Positions 1-11,845 of a stretch of 64,000 nucleotides of DNA are shown here, one piece after another; the first letter of the stretch is position 1, and each line of letters starts with the position of its first letter. Origin of the DNA: Sphagnum compactum (taxonomy: Eukaryota; Bryophyta; Sphagnopsida; Sphagnales); contig OZ234493.1 in the NCBI GenBank assembly GCA_965153455.1, forward strand, positions 20,202,213 through 20,266,212, read 5' to 3'. The position numbers were made by a program, and so were the translations under genes. Under the pieces are notes generated by a model, which saw nothing but the letters and a program-made list of their open reading frames with translations, was not told where the DNA came from and made no database searches.

Positions 1-808
1 CCCACAATGAATCTTTTTTATGGTTGTTCATGTCGACAATATTTCCTCTTTGGTGGTGATGGGTGGGTTTAAACTTTCAATATGCATATAATTCAGATAC
101 TGTAGTACCTAGGCAGCTTCAACACATGTTTGTTGAATAATTAATTAATATTGAAATTTTCATTTCAACAAATAGAATATTTTTGACAATTCAATAATTC
201 CCTTCACAATTTTTTTAATTACAAAATTTATGAAAATAATATAATTAATGTCAAAGCTGCCAAGAAAGAATGATATTTCCTCTTCTAGGATGATGCATGG
301 GTGGGTTTCAAATTTCAACCCATATATTTTGGATAGTTTTGATTCTGTGATGATGGATGGGTGGGTCATTGAGGAAGCAGAAAATATGAAAGAAACTATA
401 CTCCGACAAACCATTTGCAATAAAGCTAACAATCAAGAGGTGGGTTGATAACTACTTTTTGTGAGAGCAACCAATTCCATCAAATGTGCTCACCCCAAGA
501 AACAGGAAGCTTTATTCTAAAACTTTTTTCCTTATCTTCACACGAAAGCAAGGCAACCTGCCAACCACAGAGGTCTCCTCTCATTTTTTTCCCATGTATT
601 TTCGGTGTGTAAAGTAGAGAGAAGGGAGGCACGTATCAATAGATTGTTGCTTGCTTCTCTCTCATCCTCCAGTAAGTACTAAGGAAACCCCTCCTTGATA
701 AAGAACTAATACTTAAGTAAGTTAAGGTGCATTCACACCTAATGTTAAGTCAATGTGATGCAAAAATCTAGGTGGCAACCGTTGTTAAATGGGTGATTGT
801 TTAATATT
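1..808. other. Intergenic AT-rich sequence
   Basis: I see no gene here. Two short related blocks containing a gatgggtgggttt core lie near 51-97 and 291-334, with a third partial copy near 351. A piece similar to one end of the MITE at 809-1023 occurs near 724-760, which suggests more than one copy of that family. The short open frames lack any recognisable domain. Confidence 0.5.
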
Positions 809-1023
809 AAAGGTGCACTCACACTTGGCGTTAGGGATTCTAGTGTTGAGTCCCCTAACACCAAGCTAGTTATTTAGGACTTACATCTACTTACCATAAG
901 TGAATATTAACTTAACATAAAAATCTTTGTGGTAAATAGGTTTAGGTTCTAAATGATTAGCTTGGTGTTGTTAGGGGACTTAATAATACCTGAGTCCTTA
1001 ACACCAAGTGTGAATGCACCTTT
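809..1023. mobile_element. Hairpin MITE (foldback element, about 215 bp)
   Basis: The left part (809-872) and the right part (956-1023) are imperfect inverted copies of each other. The outer ends read AAAGGTGCACTCACACTTGG on the left and, in reverse complement, AAAGGTGCATTCACACTTGG on the right. The inner arms share a block containing CCCCTAACACCAAGCTA. The loop is roughly 85 bp. The flanks may carry a 3-bp ATT duplication, which is too short to prove insertion. There is no coding capacity, and I cannot assign a superfamily. Confidence 0.6.
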
Positions 1024-3038
1024 ATTCCATGTTTCTAACACTCAGCCAGTACCTGAAATGGTGGGATATTCTGAACATTTTATTAACCTTGTTATTCTCT
1101 CAAAAGCTGTAACATTTTCAGCAAGTGAGAAGAGAGATCGAACTACTAAAACCATATATTATTAAAACTCCTTTCACTATTCAACCAAAGAAGTAAACCA
1201 TCCTTATTAGGATTTTGGCATATAAATTTCATTTGTTTTAAATGACAGTTGTTGTTGGGGTCTACAAGTATTCCAAATTCCAATCATTTTCTGGCAAATT
1301 ATATGGCTCGCAAAATGACATTCAACAACCCATTGCTTGTACTTAACATGTTAATTGATTTAGTTTTGGGCTGGATTACGAAACAAATTATTGGATTCTG
1401 GTAATCTTTCTGTTTTGTATGTGGTTTGGGAGTAGAAAAATTCTGCAGGATCTAGAATCTAGAGCTTTGTGCTAACACTTTATTCCAAGGGCACATTTGC
1501 AAAGAAACTCTGTACTTTGTTGAGAGTAAGTCCAAGGGCAGCAATAAAATGGCCCACCGCACTTTGCCCGAAGTACAGACCTCGATAGCCTGAAAATAAG
1601 TTCCAAGGTCCGGATATTTGGACTTTTAAATTTCGACAGAATATAGTGGTCTTCACTTTTTTAATGCCAATTTAAAAAATAAAAAATCTGTTTTTGATTG
1701 GTCAGCCATAATGATTGGACATGGTGGTGGCATGGTTATATAAAAAAATTAGGGTCTTTTTTTTTCACAAACTAGCAGAATTAGTCGAATTTACCAATGT
1801 TGAGCAGGTACCCAGTTTGGTGCGTTAGAACTGTCATTCAGGTTCCAATTAGTAAGAATCAGAATCAGATTTTTGTTTAATTTCATGAACTGGACCCAGA
1901 ACTGGGAAAAAATTCCCAAATTTTTTCCAACTATTTTGTCCAAAAAATCACAAAATAATGATATGTCCAAAAAGAAACACCGGGAGGTGGGATATAAATA
2001 GTCTACTGTCCAAATTTTCATGTTTTTTTATTGAGGCTTGGAAACTGTTAACACTCTATATTGGATGTGACAATCACTCATAGAGGCCCACATAGCGGGT
2101 GTGGGTGGACCTGCCATGAGAGAGACATTTGCGATGAGAAAATTTTGAAGGCAGTGTAAATGTACAAAAAGGCAGTTCGTGAGGGAGATTTAAAAAGGTG
2201 GTGTAGGTACAAAAGATCAGAGTGTCACCCTTTTAGAAACGGGTGGCTTCGTCTCTCTCCTTTCGCCTGCTGCTGCAGCTGCTCGCCTGAGAGAACAGAA
2301 GAGAGAGAGACGTTTGCCGTGCGCGCTTTCCTTCTTCCTCGCGACACCTGCTTCCCTTTCCTACAGCTTTCGACAGTCTGTTTTTCTAATCCCATTTCTA
2401 ACTATGTGCTCAGAGTGATTTCGCGTTATAGGTGAATTCTATATTACAACCTTCTCGATTTGTTTGTTTGTTTGTTTTGTTTTGTTTTGTTTTTTTTGCC
2501 TTCGTTATTTTTTCTCCGCCTCTGGTGTTTCTTGAGCAGGAGACAGACGGTTGAAGTGCTCGAGGTTTAGACGTTGCATTTAGAGGTTGACAATATTTTG
2601 ATGTAGAGTCGAGGCTTGTGCATTATGTGTGACTTATGTTTATGATAACAACTCTTTTTGTTGAAGGCATAATAAGGAACATGTCTCTAGAGAGGGTTGT
2701 AAACTTTTACAAAACTGTGAATGATATAAGAGATGGAGAAGTAGGAAGAATCAGAGACGAAGTCGAAAACGGGGTGGCATGAATACTCTATTACACATAC
2801 TAGTATTACTGAAATCGAGCATTCGTTTGCGTCTTCTGCTAATGATGTTCTGCACTACTCACCCCGCATCGAGTCTTGGTCGATCGGCGTCATGTAGTAC
2901 TGCGTTGTTACTGAGAAACTGTGCTTGCTGAATGCAGAGGAGTACAGGAACATTGAGAACAATTTGCGAGAAGAATCCGTAGCAGCGGGACCGCTCAGCA
3001 GTGAGGGGGGAGCGTGAGGGAGAATCAAAGGTTTATCA
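1024..3038. other. Upstream and leader region of the selenoprotein H-like gene
   Basis: I see no protein gene. The stretch 2230-2350 is pyrimidine-rich and more GC-rich than its surroundings, as expected near a plant promoter or 5' leader. A (TTTG)n/(TTTTG)n microsatellite lies at 2460-2498. No TATA box could be assigned with confidence, so the transcription start is unknown, and part of 2200-3038 may be a spliced 5' leader. Confidence 0.4.
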
Positions 3039-6000
3039 ATGGCACCGAAGAGGAAGGCTACTACGCCAGCGGCGAAGGCAGAGGACGGAGAGGTGGCCGT
3101 GCCGAAGAAACGCGGTCGTCCTCCTCGAGCAAAAACTAGCGATCCCGTTCCAGTTGCAGCCCCCAGCTCTCTCGCTCCAGTTGCAGCACCGGGCCCTCCC
3201 CAAGCTGCTGCCTCGCAGAAGAAAAAGCCTGCAAAGAAGAAGGCCGCTCCCAAAGCCGGTAAGAAGGCAGCGTCGTCAAAGAAGAAGGCGGCTCCGGTAA
3301 AACAAATATCGACGGAGGACGAAGAAGAAGACAAGGAGAATGGAGAAGTACCTCCAGCTACTGTCGATGAGGCGGACTCTGGAAACCATACGAAAGCCGC
3401 TCAAATTAAGTCCGTGACCATCGAACACTGGTGAGTGATCAAACGTCTTCCAAGTTCTTCTAAGTACCACAAACTTCACCCCAGCTACAATCTATTCGTT
3501 GTACTGTGGAGTTTTCTTTCGACTGATCCATTCTCTGTGTGCTTTTATTATGGCTTCGGTCCTGGCACCTTAAATTTCATCATGTCTACTTCTTGTCATG
3601 TGAACTTTCCTTGCTCTGGGCCTCTCCCACAGCAAAAGGTACTGGTGCTTCTGGAAGTCGACCAGATGGCAAACCAGGAGCATCATGCAACGCCTGCTTA
3701 TGAAAGACTCTGCTTATGTCTATTGTTTGATATATGACCTGCAATCATTCCATGGCATCATCAAAAAAATTGTTAAGTGTTACTCTCTTACAGATGGTGG
3801 AATTCATTGTCACCTCTGGACATCCCCAATTTTGTAGGTTATCCTGTGAGCCTGTTCTCAGTTGATGTGCCTCTTGTGTTACAAGTTCTGTTAAAAGTTT
3901 TTTCAAGGGAGAGACATATTCTACAATTTGGTGCCAATAGCACTCCCTCTTCCTCACTTCTTTAGATGCCTATGGAAAATGTCATCAGTCTGAAATTGTG
4001 GTCAGTTCTCTGGATGGGAGGATACCAGATCTCTCCAGCAGTCTGTGCCCGGAGCTATGCCAAGCCTTTGGAGGAACATCATCTTTGTGCACTGTCACTG
4101 GATTCAGTTTTTCCAAGTCTCTTCCATTTGAAGATGTTATGTAACGGGATGGCTGCAATAGAAGACCATCACTCGTTATGCTATTAGTCTGTGGAAGAGT
4201 CTTGACTCGGCCTTACCATGTGAAGTCTGACCCATATCATGAAACTCGGTGCTACTTTATTGGGTACCCTGCAGTGTACCCTGTCGTCTGCAAGCAACAA
4301 CAGCAGGGTTCTGACAAGATCCCCCAAAAGCGGTGATGTCTTCGTGGTATTGACTTTGATTGAAGTTCCTATCCTCCAAGCGTTATGGACTGAGATGATT
4401 CTTCTACTTCATCAGAAATAGCAAATGAGTCTTGCTTCCTTACTGAATTTCCAGAACCCTTTATCTGAAAACACAGAATCTTTGCACTTGCAGAACAGTT
4501 GTTGGATACCAAGCTTAGTGTGATGCAGAGTTCATGTCAATCAGTTTGTACTATGCAGACAACAGCCTTGGTTTCACACCTGATGTGACCTTTCTGGATA
4601 CTCAATCTATGCCTGGGAAAGGATGCCAGTTACATGCAGAAACATCTCGCTAGAAAACCTAATGCCTTGTAGTTCTTGTGAATTGCAGCAAATCTGATGC
4701 ATTGTTCAAGAAGAGTGCCCAGAAGCTGGAAGAAGCTTTAAAAGCAGCTGGTGTAAATCTGGAGGTTATCACGAATCCAGAGAAGGTTGGTCATTGAACT
4801 GCTTCTTATGAGTTGTATGCCAAAATCCTAAAGGTACTGTCAGATGAGTTGTCTCACATGCACATTGAAGCCATAGTACAGTTTATGAAGAGTTCAGGTT
4901 TTAGATGCATGGCCTATGTCATGATCAGGTGTAGTTGTCAAGTGCAAATATGCATGGTTGGATGTGAGGAAGCTTCTGCTTGAGTTTCATTTTTGCCAAG
5001 ACATTCTTGCCACAACATGAGTCCAGTTTATGACATGGGAGTTCAGAAGTGGATTGGAAAGAAATTACCTTCCTTCATCTGGAGTAGATTCACAAGATTG
5101 GGTGCATTTTTGAGATGCTTGATCATTGCATGCAGCCAAGAAAGGGTAGCTTTGAGGTCCAAGATGACAAGGGCAACAAATATGTGTCACTCCAGGTAAA
5201 GCATTCCCTAATTTTTTCCTGTTTTGAAGTACGTTTTGTAGCTTCATTCGTCTCTGGTATACTGACTTGTTAGTTCCAGGCCTTGAACTGGATACAAAGT
5301 GAAACTATGAAGCTTTTCATCTGGCTACATAATACTGTTCAAGTTCCTACATACAAAGAGTTTAGTCATTGATTTGCAAGAAAGATTGATGTAGACAGGC
5401 ATCACTGGTACAGTTCATCCCATAAGAAATACGCTCCATTTAGACACTTGTCAAACTTTGAGTTCAACTGTCTATTGGGAAAGAAGGAGAAATACTAGGC
5501 ATGCGCAGAACTTATTGGCAGTGGTCTGGTTTTCAGCTTACCCACACAAGATTGTTGCAGCTTGAATGAGGATACTATCAACTTTTTTATCAGCTATGTC
5601 TCTTGAGTGCTAACTCACATGATGACCAAGTGTTCCTGTGGCTTCCAGAAATGTGACAGAAACTCCAGACACAGAATTCTGTTTAATTGTTTTGTTGAAA
5701 ATTTTGAGCACATTATGTACTTATCTAACCCATGGTCAGGAGCTGATGAATCAGTGGGGAGTAATAGTAATGAGTCATCCCCATTCATGAGTGAAGGTGA
5801 TAGTCTGGTGCTTTGTGAATGGACACTCACAAGATTACAGGTTGCACTCATTATGTTTGTTTTGGTTGGCCAGAACTGAAATAATGGTTACCTTCAAAGT
5901 GTTAGTTGTGGAGTTTTCTATGGAATCTCATAGATAGGAGTTCAAGCTTATTAGCAAGGTGCATACAGTAGTCACAAGCAGATCCTATGCACCTCTTGTG

Positions 6001-6265
6001 ACATCTTTGAGTTTGTTTGTGTGAAACAATGCAGTCAATTCCAATGTCCAAACAAGAGCATGATAGGAGTGTATGCGCACTAATGATGTTACACATGACT
6101 AGCTTCTTGTTGAGTAAGATTTATAAAAGTGCTAATCTGCTTCTGTCACTGTTCTGTTTCTGTGAGCAGAATCTATCAAAACCTTACACAAAGCTCAAAT
6201 CTGTGGATCTGGAGGCTGTAGCTGCTGCCATTGCTTCAAAAACTGGGGTTATTCAGGTTTCTTAG
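3039..6265 (+). CDS. Selenoprotein H-like (Rdx family) protein with AT-hook, four exons
   Basis: The exons I infer are 3039-3430, 4689-4785, 5136-5195 and 6170-6265. All have GT-AG borders and matching phases, and together give 214 residues. The N-terminal half is basic and Ala/Lys/Pro-rich, with an AT-hook core (KKRGRPP, residues 23-29), as in nuclear SelH proteins. The thioredoxin-like Rdx domain starts at the end of exon 1 (SVTIEHC, Cys131) and continues through ALKAAGVNLEVITNPEKPRKGSFEV and the YVSLQ, YTKLKSVDLEAV blocks; the exon joins fall inside conserved motifs. The family normally uses a CxxC or CxxU redox pair; here the sequence is CKSD, so only the first position is a cysteine. The likely role is nuclear redox control, inferred from the family. 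The ATG is the first in frame; the C-terminus is short but ends at a normal stop. Confidence 0.82.
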
Positions 6266-9200
6266 AAGCACTATGTGTGTGTTCTGTGTGATTCTCTGTG
6301 GATAAAATGCCTGTTTAAGACTCTGTGCGGTATGTCAATCCAGAAATGAAGTTCTAACTTGTACAATTTTCACAAGTTTGTGATTTTGAAATCAGAGTTT
6401 GCATGGTTAGCTTCATATGAAACTTTGCTTAGATATCAAACTTTCGCCACTTGCTTCTCTTCTGCTTGGACACTGAATTTTTCACTGCCAGAGTTTGTAA
6501 GTTTGCAGAATCCAATTTTTTGCCCCCTTTCTTTAGACTTAAAAAGATCAATTGCATGATGATCTAACCATCCCAACGACCATTTGTTTTGGAGATTTTT
6601 CTTGGGTGCGAGGTATTTACTGCAGAATACCAGTTTTTTGTATTGTTATTGATTGTTGGGACCCACTTTGATGTCAAAAGGTTATAGCTTTTTTGTGTTT
6701 GGGATGCTTACCTACATGTTGCACATTGGAATCTCATCTTGGTGCATATATTTGTGTGACTTTGGATTAGTTTTGATTGTGTTGGGTGCCAATTTAGGAC
6801 TGCATGACATAGGGACAAATGCTTCCTGTAAGATGCATCTTTTCTAGCAAATACTTGAAGTCACTGTTTTAGAGGAATTATATTTTGTAGAATTTTACCC
6901 AACCTATTATTTGTGAGCACAAAAGGATTCGGGTGAAGTATAGAGGTGACTTTCTTCATTTTTAAACTACAAATCCTAGAGGGATATATCTATTGAAATT
7001 GCTCATGATATTAACTAGGTTCACAACCTAGCATCACATATGACCAAGAGAGGCAAGTGGTTTTTTACAAATTTTTGTGCCCCAACACTCAAATGATAGT
7101 GAATGATTTTTTAAATACCTTGGGTTTTGCAGAACCATTGATGATTAATTGACATAAGGTCAAATTAACAATACATTTAAAATCTATTTAAGTAAATTAT
7201 TTCAAAAGACAATTAGTTGTCATACATTGATGATCCAAGAGTATATAGATTTTTCATGAAATTATTTTCATTCCCATTAATTTTACAACATGAAATTTAA
7301 TTTCACCTATTAAAATATTAACATTTACGGCACCTATGATGTCTTTTTATGTCTTCTGTTGCTTTCAAAAGAAAAATTGGGGCTTTTCAATGTTCTTCCT
7401 ACCATGATTCTGAACAAGCCTATTCAATAAAATATAGAATTTAAAATATTTTTGACCCTAGTGCCTACAACATCTCATATATATATTTCTTGGTGCCCTT
7501 GGTGCCTCATATTGTCCAAAAAGAAAATTTTCATGTCTAACCTATTGCCCTTGGTGTTTCTAGCCGACCTTTTTGACACCCTTGTTACAGTGTTTGTTGT
7601 CATTTTTTTGTTCTTTGTTTGATTTTTCATTTTTTTATCACTCCTCGTCTTTCATCATCATTGTTATTGTTTGAGTGTGTTTTTGTTATTGATGAAGCTT
7701 AAGTAATCCTTAAACCAACATGTCCTATCAAGTTGAAGTTTTATTAAAAATGTATGGATTTGGAATGTTTCCTAAATTGATAGGCCCATCTTTGGATGTT
7801 CTTTTGGAACTTTGGCCTAACAACAATCATAGTGATTTTAAAAAAATGTTACATGATTTTAAAAAGAAACCAAAGTTGAAAGGAGAAATATATTTTATTG
7901 ATTTGAAAGAGAAAATAATTAAAAGGAAAAAAATCTTCATTCATTCCGAGGACATGGTGATTAAAAGAGAGAAAATAAAATGTCCACCCCCAAGTTATGT
8001 GTGGATGTGATATTAAAAGATTGTTAAATACCATTTCCCACAAAATATTAATGAATTTTTTATATTTAAAATGAGTTTAATGAGTCTAACTAATTTCATA
8101 AACATAACATTGATAAAAAAAAAAATAATAATAATTTTCAACTTTGATGGATATTTCATTTTGAATATGTTCCTAATTTTGATAAAAGGGTCCACTAAAA
8201 TATTTTTAAAAAATTTAAGTTGAAGTTTAATCTTTTTTTATATGTTTGTTTTAATCAATAGAACATGATTAATGTAAATTTATTATACAATTCATTGACA
8301 ATTTGTAATCATGATGTGTAGGTCCAAAAAAATTATTATAATATAATATTCATGTTTCAAAACATAAGTGTGACACATGTGATAGTAATCAAAGAGACAT
8401 GTGATTTATGGTTACCATGCAATTGATTTAACCAAAATATTAAATTTTTGAGTAATGTAAAATTTGAAATCAAAAGGCAAACTTAAAACATGTTTCAACT
8501 ACATAAAAACAATTTTGAAAAAAAACATTTATTATTAATTTGCATGGTTCTTAAAGTTTTGCCCATCTCAATTTGCACCCAATTTGCAAGCATCGATGTA
8601 TTGTTCACAAACTCGATCATTTCTTTTTCATTTTTCATTTTTTTGTATGTTCTTTTCTTTCATTTTTCCTTTTTGTAAAGCTTTTATGACAACAAGTCAT
8701 TTATCTTCCCATGCATTTAATTCAAATAATGACACACATTAAAAGAAACGTGCAACCCATATATACAACATATTCATGAAATATGGAGAGCACACATCAA
8801 TTCATAGATTCATAATATTTTCAAAGTTTTTAAAATACATTTGATTAATGTAGTACAAAGGAAGTTCAACACATGTTTATAGAATAATTAATGAATTTTA
8901 AATTTTAATTCATATAAAAAAATTAATATTATAAAAAACTATGTATTTTTCTTCACAACATTGGTTCTTTGAAAAAGTAATTTTGAGAATTAAAATTTTG
9001 TTATAAATAACATAATTAGTGTCAAAGATGCCAAAGTACTATGTTAATAAATAAAATGTAAATATAAAAATGACATCCATTGACAATAAATTAACAATAT
9101 ACAAGAGAAAATTTTCTTTCTTGTAGTAAGTCATATTTGCACAAGGGACAAGAATAACAAAATGAATAATATTTTGTATTATGGTGTTTCTAATTGTATT

Positions 9201-10304
9201 TTAGGAATTGTTTTAGAAATGTGACAATAATTCTTTTCTTTAAAGTTTTTGGTCAAAAACACCACATCAAGTTTGAAACATGTTTTGGTTTTTTTCTTGG
9301 GAAATCATTTTCTAACATACCTTTGATGGTTTATACATTTTTATGTTTTAATGTAATTAATGAGTTGGTATAATTTAATTATGGATTTTCAAAGTTCACG
9401 AAAGTGATTCTAAAAAATGTAATTGCAACTTGGTTTTTTTTCTTCTGAAAACTTTTTTATTCCAATGAACATATTTAGACCATATACTTTGGCATGAAAT
9501 GAATAAACATTAGAAAAAAAATTACACATGTAAAAACATTTAAAGGAAAGGGGTAGTAAATATTATTTGGCCAATTTCATTATTCAAGGAATTTTTTGAG
9601 GAAGTTCCTAGTGGTACCATCCAAGGATGTGTTTGCTTTTTTATTTTTTTCAAAACTAATTACATGTAAGGCACTGTAGATTCATTGATGTTTATAGAAT
9701 ATACAAAACCTTCCTTACAAAAATTAGCCTTAGTTGTGTTTAAGGTTGATTTTATAGTTTTTTTACTAATGAAATTGTGTGTTGATGAACCTCCAAATTC
9801 TATAAAACCTTTGTTAACATGTTTTTCTATTCCCATTAAGGTTGTTCAACTTTTGATTTTTCTAGCGACATGTTTTTAAAATAGCAAACAAGTACATTTA
9901 AACTAACAAAACTAGAACTATTTACAATTCCTAAAGTAACATGTACTTAATTTGTAGATAGTTTCAAGAAAGATATTGCTAAAATACAAAAAAAATTCAT
10001 GTTTTCAATGAAAGATAAGCACAAAGTCTAATTAATATCTCCTACTTGATGCAAATTTCCTTTCTTAAATTTTGAACAAGTACAAATTACTCAATGCTAA
10101 TAAGTACTCCAACTTGTAGTGAAAATACAAAATTGTATTAAGAAATCAAAATTTGTACATTAGAGATTTCAGAAAGTAAGTATGGAAAGTAGAGATTTGA
10201 TGTCTCTCATCTTCTACCATCCCTCCTTTATACTCTAAGTTTGAACTTTGAAATGTCTTGTGCAAATCACGTAAATAGTAACTAGCGGATAAAACTCCTT
10301 GTTA

Positions 10305-10542
10305 TAATCAACTAATAGAAACTATCTAATAAAATTGTAAGAAGTAATCATAATTTTCAAAATTTGCTACCTCTTTTGTTAACTACCTATTTTGCCAAGT
10401 ACATGTTTTGTAGATTATTTGTTTAATCAACTAATGGAAACTATATAGTAAAATTGTAATAAATAATCATAATTTTCAAATTTTGCTACGTCTTTTATTA
10501 ACTACCTATTTTGCCAAGTACATGTTTTGTAGACTATTTGTG
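10305..10542. repeat. 119-bp tandem duplication
   Basis: Two copies, 10305-10423 and 10424-10542, start with TAATCAACTAAT and share the block TTGCCAAGTACATGTTTTGTAG at exactly 119-bp spacing, with scattered substitutions. Downstream, shorter AACTACCTATT-type repeats continue to about 10640. The region is non-coding. Confidence 0.7.
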
Positions 10543-11280
10543 TTGCCAACTACCTATTCTGTCAACTACAGGTTCTGCAAACTACCTATTCTGCCAACTA
10601 CTTGTTCTATCAACTACAGGTTATGCAAACTATTTGTTCAACAAGTGTCACCGGTTTAATTACTACTGATTATACTATCACTACTGGTTCAATTACTATC
10701 GGTTAAAATATTGGTTCAGTTACTTCCAGTTAAAGTATCGATTTGCAAAGAGTTATAGTTAACAACTTCAAATAACTTGATTTTACTTGCATGATGTCAT
10801 TTCTCATTACCTTTGTCACCACTTATATGGATTGATAAAATATTGGAAACAACATCCACAAGCAAGTTCAACAATACATGATGTTTTTCAAAGACTCCTA
10901 CATTTGAAGCAATTGTGTAATTTCTAGAAATGGTCCTTCAACCAAAAAAAATTGGAATTTTATTGAAAAACTGTTTGTAACCCTTGTTAATGCAACATTC
11001 ATAAGAAAACTTTGTGATTGGTTGCATGGCATCTCCTTTCCCACTCTCTACAAGATTCAATAAACTAATTTCTTTGAAACATGTCCCATTACTACCTTGT
11101 TCACATTTTTCTCACCTTTTGACATTATCATGCCATTAAGTTGACTTGCCCATTTTTGAAAATGTGGAATGCTATGAATCAAGAAAAATGTGTTACAAAA
11201 TATTGCATCACATTCAAAATGATGAAATACCTTTAATCTAAATTATTTCATTTCATTTCATTTGTTGAACTTAATATCTA

Positions 11281-11845
11281 GTATGTCTATAGTTAGGTTC
11301 AACATACCATCCCTACCAATTGTTTGATCATTCAACAAAGTGTGGATGTCAATCACATCATCTCCTATATTAATGGAATAGTTATGGAACTCATGATAAA
11401 CATGTTATGCGCAATATGATAGCAACTCATTACAAGGAATATCAACAATTTTTGGTAAGTAATAAAGAGGACATTCAAACTTTACCTTCAAGAACCTTTT
11501 CATAAAAGAATATTTGTCATTTTATTGTGAACAATTCCACATGTCGCCTTGTTTACTTTGGCCAAAACGTGTGTTGCACCTCTCACATATTGTCCAATAG
11601 TATCCACCACCCCACAAGTGCCATTGAAACGACAAAATGTGCATTTGGAAGAATTTTTGTGCACCTAACTCAACTTTCAACATCAATGTATGATGACATG
11701 ATGTGACATGTAACAAAACAAGAAAAAACATAATTAAAAAAAACTTGGTATTCATAAAATAATTAGTTTGCCTTATGTAACACATTTGAGCACCTAATCT
11801 TCTTTTTGTTTTGTGGTTGCTTCCACCTTCTCTTGTTCTTTTCAA
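11281..11845 (-). pseudogene. Unrecognised decayed coding remnant
   Basis: Read on the minus strand, 11845-11522 encodes a stretch with paired cysteines (WTICERCNTRFG, then GDMWNC) that resembles a zinc ribbon. A related frame continues at 11460-11285 with a fairly protein-like stretch (YHEFHNYSINIGDDVIDI, then HTLLNDQTIGRDGMLNL), broken by a TAA. The amino-acid composition looks like once-coding DNA rather than random AT-rich sequence. I do not recognise the family. It may be a captured host gene or part of a DNA transposon. Confidence 0.3.
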
